DNA of 64,000 bases from contig NZ_LIXI01000011.1 in NCBI RefSeq assembly GCF_001905595.1, positions 190,497-254,496 of the forward strand, in the 5' to 3' direction. Below, piece after piece: positions 25,207-32,469 of this stretch. The translations under genes and the position numbers were made by a program. The notes beneath the pieces are model-generated. The model was given only the letters and a program-made list of their open reading frames with translations, ran no database searches and was not told where the DNA came from. Source of the DNA: Streptomyces sp. CB00316 (GTDB lineage Bacteria; Actinomycetota; Actinomycetes; Streptomycetales; Streptomycetaceae). Every line of letters begins with the position of its first letter. Within the stretch, counting starts at the first letter, position 1.

Positions 25207-25716
25207 ATGACGTCTTCTGACGAGATCCTGGACATCGTCGACGAGAACGACGAGGTCATCGGCCAGGCCCCGCGCGGCGAGGCGACCGCCCGGGGCCTGC
25301 GCCACCGCTGTGTCTTCATCGAGGCGCGCGACGCGCAGGGGCGTCTCTTCGTCCACCGCCGGACGGCGACCAAGCTGCTCTTCCCCTCGCACTACGACAT
25401 GTTCGTGGGCGGCGTGGTGGGCGCGGGCGAGTCCTACGACGAGGCGGCGCTGCGCGAGGCGGAGGAGGAGCTGGGGGTCTCGGGGCTGCCGAAGCCCGAG
25501 CCGTTGTTCCGTTTTCTCTACACCGGTGAGAAGCGCTCCTGGTGGTCCGCCGTCTACCAGGTGCGGTGCGAGCTTCCGGTGGCCCCGCAGGTGGAGGAGG
25601 TCGCCTGGCACACCTTCCTGGACGACACGGACCTGGAGGACCGTCTCGGTCGGTGGCCGTGGGTGCCGGACGGGGTGGAGGCGTACCGGCGGCTGCAGAC
25701 CCACCGGTCCGCCTGA
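25207..25716 (+). CDS. NUDIX hydrolase
   Basis: A 169-residue NUDIX protein that hydrolyses nucleoside diphosphates linked to another moiety, or acts as an isomerase-like relative. The NUDIX box is GGVVGAGESYDEAALREAEE followed by ELGV, fitting G-x5-E-x7-R-E-x2-E-E-x-G. The N-terminus DEILDIVDENDEVIGQAPRGE and the overall length resemble YfcD/IPP-isomerase-like NUDIX proteins. Two ATG codons 9 bp apart are possible; the second (MTSSDEILD) is used. Confidence 0.9.
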   Translation: MTSSDEILDIVDENDEVIGQAPRGEATARGLRHRCVFIEARDAQGRLFVHRRTATKLLFPSHYDMFVGGVVGAGESYDEAALREAEEELGVSGLPKPEPLFRFLYTGEKRSWWSAVYQVRCELPVAPQVEEVAWHTFLDDTDLEDRLGRWPWVPDGVEAYRRLQTHRSA

Positions 25717-25908
25717 TCCGCGACGCCGGGGCAGCGGCGCTCTCCGGCCGGGCTCAGCGCGCCGGTACGCCCGCGGGTCGTCTCCGTCTGCCGTACGGGC
25801 CGACGCCTCGTCGGGGGCGTCAGGCTCGGGCTCGGCCGTGCGGCCTACGAGGCCCTGCCCGCCGGAGGCGGCGAGCCGGCGGAGCAGTTCCTGGCCTAGG
25901 GTGCCCAT

Positions 25909-26304
25909 GTGAACAAGATCGCGCAGAGCGCACGTCTGTGGTTCGCGCCGCAACGGGTCCGGGACGAGGGGGCTACCCCCGACTACCGGTTCTCCCTGGC
26001 CAACGAGCGGACGTTCCTCGCCTGGATCCGGACGGCACTGGCCCTGATCGGCGGCGGTTTCGCCGTGGACCAGTTCCTGCCGGAGCTGGTCTGGGGCGTC
26101 CGGGCGGGACTCGCCCTGGGGCTGCTCGCCGCCGGGGTGCTGTGCGCGCTGCGGGCGGTCAACCACTGGCTGCGGTGCGAGCGGGCGATGCGGCGCGGGG
26201 AGGATCTGCCGGCATCCCGGTTCCCGACGCTGCTGGGGATCGCGGTGGCGGTCGTGGCCGTCGCGATGGTGGTGGTGGTCCTCTTCGGCTGGGAGGGCCG
26301 GTGA
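25909..26304 (+). CDS. DUF202 (YidH-like) membrane protein
   Basis: A 131-residue membrane protein of the YidH/DUF202 family. A soluble N-terminus with the conserved RFSLANERTFLAWIRTALAL precedes three hydrophobic helices, and the second loop contains the conserved Arg-rich NHWLRCERAMRRGEDLP. The start is GTG, with TAGGGT ending 6 nt upstream, a -10 box spacing that implies a leaderless transcript. It overlaps the next gene by GTGA. Function unknown. Confidence 0.88.
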   Translation: MNKIAQSARLWFAPQRVRDEGATPDYRFSLANERTFLAWIRTALALIGGGFAVDQFLPELVWGVRAGLALGLLAAGVLCALRAVNHWLRCERAMRRGEDLPASRFPTLLGIAVAVVAVAMVVVVLFGWEGR

Positions 26305-26615
26305 CGGCGGCGGTGGACCGGGACCCCGGGCTCCAGCCGGAGCGGACCCGGCTCGCCTGGCGGCGTACCACGCTGACGGCCACGGTGGTGGCCCTGCTCG
26401 CCGGGCGGCAGGCGCTGCACAGCGGCGCGTCCCCGGCCGCGCTGGTGGCGGTGGCGCTGACGGCGGTGGCCTGGCTGGGGCTCCTGGCGGTGGCCCACCT
26501 CAGGGTGCGGCGCATGGGCGTGGCCCGGCCGGAGCCGCTCGCGCCGCGCGGGGCGCTGGCGGCGGCGCTGTGCACGGTGGCGTTCGCCGTGTTCGCGGTG
26601 GCCATGCTGTTCTGA
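26301..26615 (+). CDS. Second DUF202 membrane protein
   Basis: A 104-residue DUF202-type protein whose GTG start overlaps the stop of the preceding YidH-like gene, so it is translationally coupled. It begins PGLQPERTRLAWRRTTLTA, the core of the family motif (E-R-T-x-L-A-W-x-R-T), followed by three hydrophobic helices. The tandem of one longer and one shorter DUF202 protein is frequent in actinobacteria and suggests a hetero-oligomer in the cytoplasmic membrane. Confidence 0.87.
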   Translation: MTAAVDRDPGLQPERTRLAWRRTTLTATVVALLAGRQALHSGASPAALVAVALTAVAWLGLLAVAHLRVRRMGVARPEPLAPRGALAAALCTVAFAVFAVAMLF

Positions 26616-26635
26616 GTGCGGCGGACCGTGTTCCC

Positions 26636-27571
26636 TCAGCTGTCCCAGTCCACCGTGACCACGATCTTGCCGCGCGTGCGTCCCTCCTGGTTGAGGCGGT
26701 ACGCCTCGGCCGCCTGCTCCAGCGGGAAGACCCGGTCCACATGGACGGTGACGATGCCCCGTTCGGCCAGCTCCGCGAGCTGGGCCAGGTCGGCGGCGTC
26801 GGGCCGGACGAAGGCGTAGCGGCCGCCGTAGGAGAAGACCTCGCTGTCGGCGATCGAGGCGAGCCGACCGCCCTGGGCGAGGGTCTCGGCCGAGACCCGC
26901 AGCGCGTCGCCGCCCACCGTGTCGAAGGCCGCGTCGATGCCCTCGGGGGCCAGCTCCCGCAGCCGGTCGGCGAGCCCCTCCCCGTACTCCACGGGTTCGG
27001 CGCCGAGGCTCCGCACATGGTCGTGGTTGCGGGCGCTCGCGGTGCCGATGACCCGGCAGCCGGTGTGGCGGGCGAGCTGGACGGCGAGCGAGCCGACGCC
27101 GCCCCCCGCCGCGTGGACGAGGACGGTGTCACCGTCGCGGATCCTCAGGGTGCGGTGCAGCACCTGGTACGCGGTGAGCCCGGCCAGCGGCAGGCCCGCG
27201 GCCTCCTCGAAGCTCAGGCTGAGGGGCTTGCGGGCGAGGGTGCGGACGGGGGCGGCGACGTACTCGGCGAACGTACCGCGGGAGAGGAAGTCCTCGCGGA
27301 CGTAGCCGATCACCTCGTCCCCGACCCCGAACTCGTCGACGGCGATCCCCGGTTGCACGACCACTCCGGAGACGTCCCAGCCGGGGATCACCGGGAAGAC
27401 GGCTTCGAGGCCGCCCTGGAGGTAGCCTTCGCGGGCCTTCCAGTCGACCGGGTTGACGGCGGCGGCCCGCACCTTCACCAGGACCGAGTCGGGGCCGACC
27501 TTGGGGTCGGGCCGCTCACCGTACTCCAGGACATCGGCCGAGCCGTACGCGCTGTAGCTGATCGCCTTCAT
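26636..27571 (-). CDS. NADP-dependent zinc-less medium-chain oxidoreductase
   Basis: A 311-residue quinone-oxidoreductase-like MDR protein. It has AAAVNPVDWKAREGYLQGG and the nucleotide-binding motif DTVLVHAAGGGVGSLAVQLA, and lacks the catalytic Cys/His zinc ligands of alcohol dehydrogenases. It ends RTRGKIVVTVDWDS, typical of this NADPH-dependent quinone or enone reductase group. The start MKAISYSAYG is used. It is convergent with the DUF202 pair, 20 bp away, with no hairpin between. Substrate unknown. Confidence 0.9.
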   Translation of the reverse strand: MKAISYSAYGSADVLEYGERPDPKVGPDSVLVKVRAAAVNPVDWKAREGYLQGGLEAVFPVIPGWDVSGVVVQPGIAVDEFGVGDEVIGYVREDFLSRGTFAEYVAAPVRTLARKPLSLSFEEAAGLPLAGLTAYQVLHRTLRIRDGDTVLVHAAGGGVGSLAVQLARHTGCRVIGTASARNHDHVRSLGAEPVEYGEGLADRLRELAPEGIDAAFDTVGGDALRVSAETLAQGGRLASIADSEVFSYGGRYAFVRPDAADLAQLAELAERGIVTVHVDRVFPLEQAAEAYRLNQEGRTRGKIVVTVDWDS

Positions 27572-27626
27572 CTCTCGACCTTCGGCGCAGGGCGGGGTCA
27601 CCGCAACCCAGAGCGCACGGCGCCTC

Positions 27627-27767
27627 TCACCAGCGCGGGATCACCGGCGTCACCCACTCCGGGTCGCCCCCGCGCATCGCCGCGGCGGCGTCGCGCTCGC
27701 GGTAGGCGGCGTCGTCGGTGGCGGTCCCATGGGTGCCCCGCGGCGAGGCTGCGGACGCTTCGACCAT
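27627..27767 (-). CDS. Possible small protein or C-terminal gene remnant
   Basis: A 46-codon frame with strong third-position GC bias from codon 11 onward: ...ATDDAAYRERDAAAAMRGGD then PEWVTPVIPRW stop. The biased codon use argues that it is, or recently was, coding, but there is no ribosome site before its ATG and it starts abruptly. It reads like the C-terminal piece of a larger protein. I cannot name the parent family. It occupies the otherwise empty 350 bp between the oxidoreductase and the kinase gene. Confidence 0.35.
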   Translation of the reverse strand: MVEASAASPRGTHGTATDDAAYRERDAAAAMRGGDPEWVTPVIPRW

Positions 27768-27864
27768 CAGGCGACATGCATACGTGAACGACATTCAGGG
27801 ATGCGATCCATCACCGGATTCGGGACGTGGTTCCCAGCTTGATTGAGGGAGCCCACTGGACGAC

Positions 27865-27882
27865 ATACCGACTGGTCGGCAT
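27865..27882. promoter_or_regulatory. TetR-type operator ATACCGACTGGTCGGCAT
   Basis: This 18-bp sequence differs at two positions from the perfect palindrome ATACCGACCGGTCGGTAT. It lies 41-58 bp before the kinase start. The same element recurs at 34976-34993 before the SDR/synthetase/TetR operon and at 53774-53791, so it is probably the site of the TetR encoded at 31827-32420. Confidence 0.75.
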
Positions 27883-27922
27883 CATGGTCAGCGATCGTTC
27901 CGTCGCCCCGGAGGTGCGCACC

Positions 27923-28945
27923 ATGAGCTCAGCCCCCCCACCAGGTCTCGATCCGCAGCTGCTGCGCGGCCATCTCGACCGCGAGCGGCCGGGGCTGGTG
28001 AGCGGACCCCTCGAAGCGCGGCTCATCGAGGGCGGCCGCTCGAACCTGACGTACACGGTCACCGACGGGACCGGCCGCTGGGTGGTGCGCAGACCGCCGC
28101 TGGGCCACGTGCTGGCCACCGCGCACGACATGAAGCGCGAGCACCGGGTGATCAGCGCCCTGTACCCCACCGCCGTCCCCGTGCCGGAGCCGGTGCTCCT
28201 CTGCGACGACGAGTCGGTGCTCGGCGCGCCCTTCTACGTCATGGAACACGTCGAGGGCACCCCGTACCGCACCGCCGAGCAGCTCGCCCCGCTGGGACCC
28301 GAGCGCACCCGGGCCGCCGTCCTCGCCCTCGTCGACACCCTGGTCGACCTGCACGCGGTGGACCCGCAGGCCGTCGGGCTGGGCGACTTCGGGCGGCCGG
28401 AGGGCTTCCTGGACCGGCAGTTGCGGCGCTGGGGCAAGCAGCTGGACGCCTCCCGCAACCGAGACCTGGCGGGCATCGACGAGCTGCACGCCTCCCTCGG
28501 CCGTGAGCTGCCCGCATCCCCCTCGCCCACCGTCGTCCACGGCGACTACCGCCTGGACAACGTGCTGCTCGGCCCGGACGACCGCATCAACGCCGTCCTG
28601 GACTGGGAGATGTCGACCCTGGGCGATCCACTGACCGACCTCGGGCTCCTCGTGATGTACAGCTCCGACCTCGATCTGCCGCACTCCCCCGTCTCCACCA
28701 CCAGCGGCGCCGCCGGGCACCCCTCCCCCGCCGAGCTGGTCGAGCGCTACGCCGCCGGGTCGGGCCGGGACACCTCCGCCATCTCCTGGTACACCGCCTT
28801 CGCCTGGTTCAAGCTCGCCGTGATCCTGGAGGGCATCCACTACCGCTACACCCTCGGCCAGACCGTCGGCGCCGGCTTCGACCAGATCGGCGATCTGGTC
28901 CCGGTCTTCATCGAGCACGGCCTCACCACCCTCCAGGAAGGCTGA
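27923..28945 (+). CDS. APH-type phosphotransferase, candidate 4-hydroxyacyl-CoA kinase (LvaA/ACAD10-like)
   Basis: A 340-residue aminoglycoside-phosphotransferase-fold kinase. The catalytic loop is VVHGDYRLDNVLLGPDD and the metal-binding Asp lies in AVLDWEMSTLGDPLTDL; the N-lobe has IEGGRSNLTYTVTDGTG. This subgroup is fused to, or sits beside, acyl-CoA dehydrogenases (human ACAD10/11; LvaA of Pseudomonas) and phosphorylates the 4-hydroxyl of 4-hydroxyacyl-CoAs. Here the dehydrogenase gene follows 6 bp later. The start MSSAPPPG has GGAGGT 7 nt upstream; an earlier ATG lies close to the operator. Function is inferred from family and neighbour. Confidence 0.85.
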   Translation: MSSAPPPGLDPQLLRGHLDRERPGLVSGPLEARLIEGGRSNLTYTVTDGTGRWVVRRPPLGHVLATAHDMKREHRVISALYPTAVPVPEPVLLCDDESVLGAPFYVMEHVEGTPYRTAEQLAPLGPERTRAAVLALVDTLVDLHAVDPQAVGLGDFGRPEGFLDRQLRRWGKQLDASRNRDLAGIDELHASLGRELPASPSPTVVHGDYRLDNVLLGPDDRINAVLDWEMSTLGDPLTDLGLLVMYSSDLDLPHSPVSTTSGAAGHPSPAELVERYAAGSGRDTSAISWYTAFAWFKLAVILEGIHYRYTLGQTVGAGFDQIGDLVPVFIEHGLTTLQEG

Positions 28946-28951
28946 ACACCC

Positions 28952-30166
28952 ATGGACTTCGCATTCGACGCCCGTACCGAGGAGCTGCGGAACAAGCTGC
29001 TCGCTTTCATGGACGACTACGTCCACCCGGCCGAGAAGACCGACCGCGAACAGCGGGCTCTGCTCGCCTCGCCGTGGGACACCCCGGCCGTCGTGGGTGA
29101 GCTGAAGGCCGAGGCGCGGCGGCAGGGGCTGTGGAACCTCTTCCTGCCCGACGCGGAGTACGGGGCCGGGCTGACGAACCTCCAGTACGCGCCGCTCGCG
29201 GAGATCACCGGCCGCTCCCCGCACCTCGCGCCGACCGCGCTGAACTGCGCGGCCCCGGACACCGGGAACATGGAGGTGCTCTTCCAGTTCGCCACCGACG
29301 AGCAGAAGAAGCAGTGGCTGGAGCCGCTGCTGGCCGGTGAGATCCGCTCCGCGTTCGCGATGACGGAGCCGGATGTGGCGTCCTCCGACGCGACGAACAT
29401 CGAGACCCGCATCGTCCGGGACGGCGACGACTACGTCGTCAACGGCCGCAAGTGGTACATCTCCGGGGCGATGAACCCCGACTGCGCGGTCTTCATCGTG
29501 ATGGGCAAGACCGACCCGGACGGCGCCGACATCCGGCGTCAGCAGTCGATGATCCTGGTGCCGCGCGACACCCCGGGGCTCGAGGTGCGGCGCGCCATGC
29601 AGGTGTACGGGTACGAGGACCACTCCCACGGCGGCCACGCCGAGGTGGTCTTCCACGACGTACGGGTGCCCGCGGCGAACCTGATCGGTGAGGAGGGCGG
29701 CGGCTTCGCCATCGCGCAGGCGCGGCTGGGGCCGGGGCGGATCCACCACTGCATGCGGCTGATCGGGATGGCGGAGCGGGCCATCGAGCTGATGTGCCGC
29801 CGGGCGGTGGAACGTACGGCGTTCGGCAAGCCGCTCGCCCAGCAGGGCGTCGTGCAGAACTGGATCGCGGACGCCCGGGTGACGGTGGAGCAGCTGCGGC
29901 TGCTGGTGCTGAAGACGGCCTGGCTGATGGACACGGTGGGCAACAAGGGCGCGCACACCGAGATCCAGGCCATCAAGATCGCCACGCCGCGCGCGGTGGT
30001 GGACATCCTGGACTCCGCGGTGCAGCTGCACGGCGCGGGCGGGGTGAGCCAGGACTTCCCGCTGGCGGAGCTGTGGGCGTCGGCGCGGACGCTGCGGCTG
30101 GCGGACGGGCCGGACGAGGTGCACCAGCGGTCGCTGGCCCGGCGGGAGATCAAGCGCTACCTGTGA
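28952..30166 (+). CDS. Acyl-CoA dehydrogenase, ACAD11/LvaC-like
   Basis: A 404-residue flavoprotein with the full acyl-CoA dehydrogenase layout: an N-terminal helical domain, a middle beta domain (FAMTEPDVASSDATNIET, WYISGAMNPDC) and a C-terminal helical domain (ERTAFGKPLAQQGVVQNWIA). In the usual catalytic-base position, where many paralogues read YEGT, this one reads ADGPDEVHQRSLAR, as in the ACAD10/11 type. In the Lva pathway such an enzyme acts on the phosphorylated 4-hydroxyacyl-CoA and loses phosphate. It is co-transcribed with the kinase 6 bp upstream. A strong terminator follows. Confidence 0.9.
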   Translation: MDFAFDARTEELRNKLLAFMDDYVHPAEKTDREQRALLASPWDTPAVVGELKAEARRQGLWNLFLPDAEYGAGLTNLQYAPLAEITGRSPHLAPTALNCAAPDTGNMEVLFQFATDEQKKQWLEPLLAGEIRSAFAMTEPDVASSDATNIETRIVRDGDDYVVNGRKWYISGAMNPDCAVFIVMGKTDPDGADIRRQQSMILVPRDTPGLEVRRAMQVYGYEDHSHGGHAEVVFHDVRVPAANLIGEEGGGFAIAQARLGPGRIHHCMRLIGMAERAIELMCRRAVERTAFGKPLAQQGVVQNWIADARVTVEQLRLLVLKTAWLMDTVGNKGAHTEIQAIKIATPRAVVDILDSAVQLHGAGGVSQDFPLAELWASARTLRLADGPDEVHQRSLARREIKRYL

Positions 30167-30172
30167 AACACG

Positions 30173-30202
30173 TGTGGCCCCCTCCCCGGGGAGGGGGCCA
30201 CA
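30173..30202. terminator. 30-bp perfect palindrome, bidirectional terminator
   Basis: TGTGGCCCCCTCCCC at 30173-30187 is followed directly by its reverse complement at 30188-30202. The structure lies between the stops of the convergent acyl-CoA dehydrogenase and aminopeptidase genes. Confidence 0.9.
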
Positions 30203-30219
30203 GCAGGGGCGCCGGGAGA

Positions 30220-31557
30220 TCAGAAGGTGAGCCTCCAGCTGTCGATGTAGCCGGTGTCCTGCCGGGCGATGTCCTGCACCCGGAGCTTCCAGACGCCGTT
30301 CGCCGCCTTGGCGGAGGCGTTGACGGTGTACGTCGTGATGACGTTGTCCGCCGAGTCGCCGCTGCTGGAGTTCTTCAGCCGGAAGGCCGCGCCGTCCGGA
30401 GCCAGCAGGTCGATGACGAGGTCACCGCGGTAGGTGTGCTTGATGTCCACGCCCACCTGGAGTGCGGCGGGCGCGTTGCCCGTCCGGCCGGAGACGGTGA
30501 CCGAGGAGGTCACGGCCGCCCCGGCGTCCGGGATGGCCACATCGGCGTCGTTGGAGAAGACCGTGCCCGCCGGCGGCTCGCCCGTGGAGCCCGCGGAGAG
30601 GGTCCAGACCGCGTGGGCGGCGGCGTCGCTGTTGCGGTCCAGGGCGGTGTCGTTGATGTTCGCCGTGGTGTCGCACGAGGAGTGGTAGCAGCGGTCGAAG
30701 GCCTGCCCCTGCGTTCCTCCCCACTTCTGCACCTGGGCCGCGGTCTTGGTCCGGCCGGCACCGGTGAAGAGACCGCCGACGGGGACGCCCGCCGACTTGA
30801 ACGGGGCGTGGTCGGAGCGGCCGTCGCCCTCGGTCTCGATCTCGGTGGGTACGCCGAGGCCCGCGAAGTAGTCCTTGAAGGTCTTCTCGATGACCGGGTC
30901 GTCGTCGTAGACGAAGTAGCCGGCGTTCGGCGAGCCGATCATGTCGAAGTTGAGGTAGCCGGAGATCTTCGAACGCTCGGCGGCCGGCAGGTTGTTGACG
31001 TAGTGCTTGGAGCCGATCAGGCCCAGCTCCTCCGCACCCCACCAGGCGAACCGCAGGTGCTTGTCGGGCTGGTAGCCGGCGCGCGAGACGGCCAGGGCCG
31101 TCTCCAGGACGGCGGCCGAGCCGGAGGCGTTGTCGTTGATCCCGGCGCCGGAGGAGACGGAGTCGAGATGGGCTCCGGCGAAGACGACCTTGTTCGGGTC
31201 ACCGCCCGGCCAGTCGGCGATCAGGTTGTAGCCCGTGGCGCCGCTGGAGGTGAACTGCTGGATGGACGTGGTGTATCCGGCCGCGTCGAGCTTGGCCTTC
31301 ACGTAGTCGACGGACGCCTTGTAGCCGGGGCGGCCGTGGGCACGGTTGCCGCCGTTGTTCGCGGCGATCGTCGAGAACTGGGTGAGGTGGGCCTTGACGT
31401 TGGCCAGGGGTATGTCGGGCGCTGCGACGGCGGCGGTCGCCGTGGTCGTCGCCGGGGCGGCCTGCGCGGCGGGCGCGGCGGTCCCGAGAAGGGCTGCGAG
31501 AGTGACGGCGGCGACGGCCGCCGGGGATCTGCGCAGGGTGAGGCGGTTCGCTCTCAT
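30220..31557 (-). CDS. Secreted M28 aminopeptidase, S. griseus aminopeptidase (SGAP) type
   Basis: A 445-residue extracellular dizinc leucine aminopeptidase precursor. A signal peptide (to about AAQA) and short propeptide precede the mature start APDIPLANVKAHL. Zinc and catalytic residues are in VFAGAHLDSVSSGAG (His), GINDNASG (Asp), WWGAEELGLIG (Glu pair), NFDMIGSPNAG (Asp) and CYHSSCDT (His). After about residue 325 comes a proprotein-convertase P domain (SVTVSGRTGNAPAALQVGVD, ending YIDSWRLTF), normally processed off. Length and motifs follow SGAP closely. It is transcribed alone, between the two halves of the proposed 4-hydroxyacid regulon. Confidence 0.95.
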   Translation of the reverse strand: MRANRLTLRRSPAAVAAVTLAALLGTAAPAAQAAPATTTATAAVAAPDIPLANVKAHLTQFSTIAANNGGNRAHGRPGYKASVDYVKAKLDAAGYTTSIQQFTSSGATGYNLIADWPGGDPNKVVFAGAHLDSVSSGAGINDNASGSAAVLETALAVSRAGYQPDKHLRFAWWGAEELGLIGSKHYVNNLPAAERSKISGYLNFDMIGSPNAGYFVYDDDPVIEKTFKDYFAGLGVPTEIETEGDGRSDHAPFKSAGVPVGGLFTGAGRTKTAAQVQKWGGTQGQAFDRCYHSSCDTTANINDTALDRNSDAAAHAVWTLSAGSTGEPPAGTVFSNDADVAIPDAGAAVTSSVTVSGRTGNAPAALQVGVDIKHTYRGDLVIDLLAPDGAAFRLKNSSSGDSADNVITTYTVNASAKAANGVWKLRVQDIARQDTGYIDSWRLTF

Positions 31558-31777
31558 GGTGGGGCTCCGGATTCCGTTCGGGGACTGACGGAACGTGCGG
31601 GGGGCACCCGGCCGCGTGGAACGTACGGCCGGGTCCTGGAGCTGGTGGTGCGCACCGCGGGGCCGACGGCCCGTGCGACGCGTGACCGATGGTCAATGAG
31701 GTGACAGTGTTCCGTCAAGAGCGGAAAACGGACATGTCAGCTCTATTAACGAACACCGAACCGTGTTTGAAAGCGCT

Positions 31778-31815
31778 GAACCGGCCCTGAACAGTGCGGA
31801 GTTCAGGGCCGGTTC
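31778..31815 (-). terminator. Hairpin terminator after the TetR gene
   Basis: A perfect 15-bp stem (GAACCGGCCCTGAAC at 31778-31792 with 31801-31815) and 8-nt loop lie 11 bp downstream of the TetR stop on the minus strand and close the SDR-synthetase-TetR operon. Confidence 0.88.
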
Positions 31816-31826
31816 GGTCGGCGGTG

Positions 31827-32420
31827 TCAGGGGCGCAGCGCCCGCAGCAGCAGATCCGCGAGGTGGTCGGCGACCTGTTCGCGACTGAGCGGGCCGTCCG
31901 GGCGGTACCAGGTGGAGAGGTGGTGGACCGAGCCGAAGTGGTAGTCGACCACCAGGTCGGCGGGGGTGGCGGTGGAGAACACCCCGCTGCGCTGGCCCTC
32001 CTCGATCAGCGCCCGGAACCGCTCGTGGTAGCGGCGGCGCTCCACCCGGACCTGCTTGTTCTTCTCCGGGCTCAGGTGGTGCATCGAGCGGAAGAAGATC
32101 GCGGCGTCGTCCAGGTTGTCGATGGTCGTGACGACCACGTCGGCGGCCGCGTCGCGCAGCCGCTGCTCGACGGGGGCCTCGGCGCCCGCGAAGGCGTCGA
32201 GCCGCTCCTGCTGGAGCCGCAGCACCCGGGCGTACACCTCCTGGAGGAGGTCCTCCTTGGAGCCGAAGTAGTGGTAGAGCGCCCCCTTGGTGACGCCCGC
32301 CGCCTCGACGATCTCCTGCACCGAGGTGCGGTCGTACCCGCGCTCGGCGAAGAGCCGGGTGGCGGCGGCCAGCAGCCTCTGGGGGACGGGCGTGCCGTTC
32401 TGCTCCGTCGCCTTGGCCAT
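31827..32420 (-). CDS. TetR family regulator of the acid-catabolic operons
   Basis: A 197-residue TetR protein. The N-terminal HTH is clear: RLLAAATRLFAERGYDRTSV, QEIVEAAGVTKGALYHYFGS, followed by KEDLLQEVYARVL. The C-terminal ligand domain resembles acyl-CoA-responsive TetR proteins (SMHHLSPEKNKQVRVERRRY). It starts MAKATEQNG, 49 bp after the acyl-CoA synthetase stop, as the last gene of its operon, so it is probably autoregulated through the operator at 34976-34993. The same palindrome precedes the kinase/dehydrogenase operon. Confidence 0.9.
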   Translation of the reverse strand: MAKATEQNGTPVPQRLLAAATRLFAERGYDRTSVQEIVEAAGVTKGALYHYFGSKEDLLQEVYARVLRLQQERLDAFAGAEAPVEQRLRDAAADVVVTTIDNLDDAAIFFRSMHHLSPEKNKQVRVERRRYHERFRALIEEGQRSGVFSTATPADLVVDYHFGSVHHLSTWYRPDGPLSREQVADHLADLLLRALRP

Positions 32421-32469
32421 GGGCCGCCACCTGCCTTTCATACCGTGCGTTCGCTGTTTCGACGAGGTT

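Noticed and set aside
25717..25908. Gene fragment between NUDIX and DUF202 genes (RLVGGVRLGLGRAAYEALPA and onward)
   Set aside because: The frame is open and ends in TAG just before the DUF202 promoter, but codon bias is mixed, there is no start, and the TAG is better explained as part of the TAGGGT -10 box.
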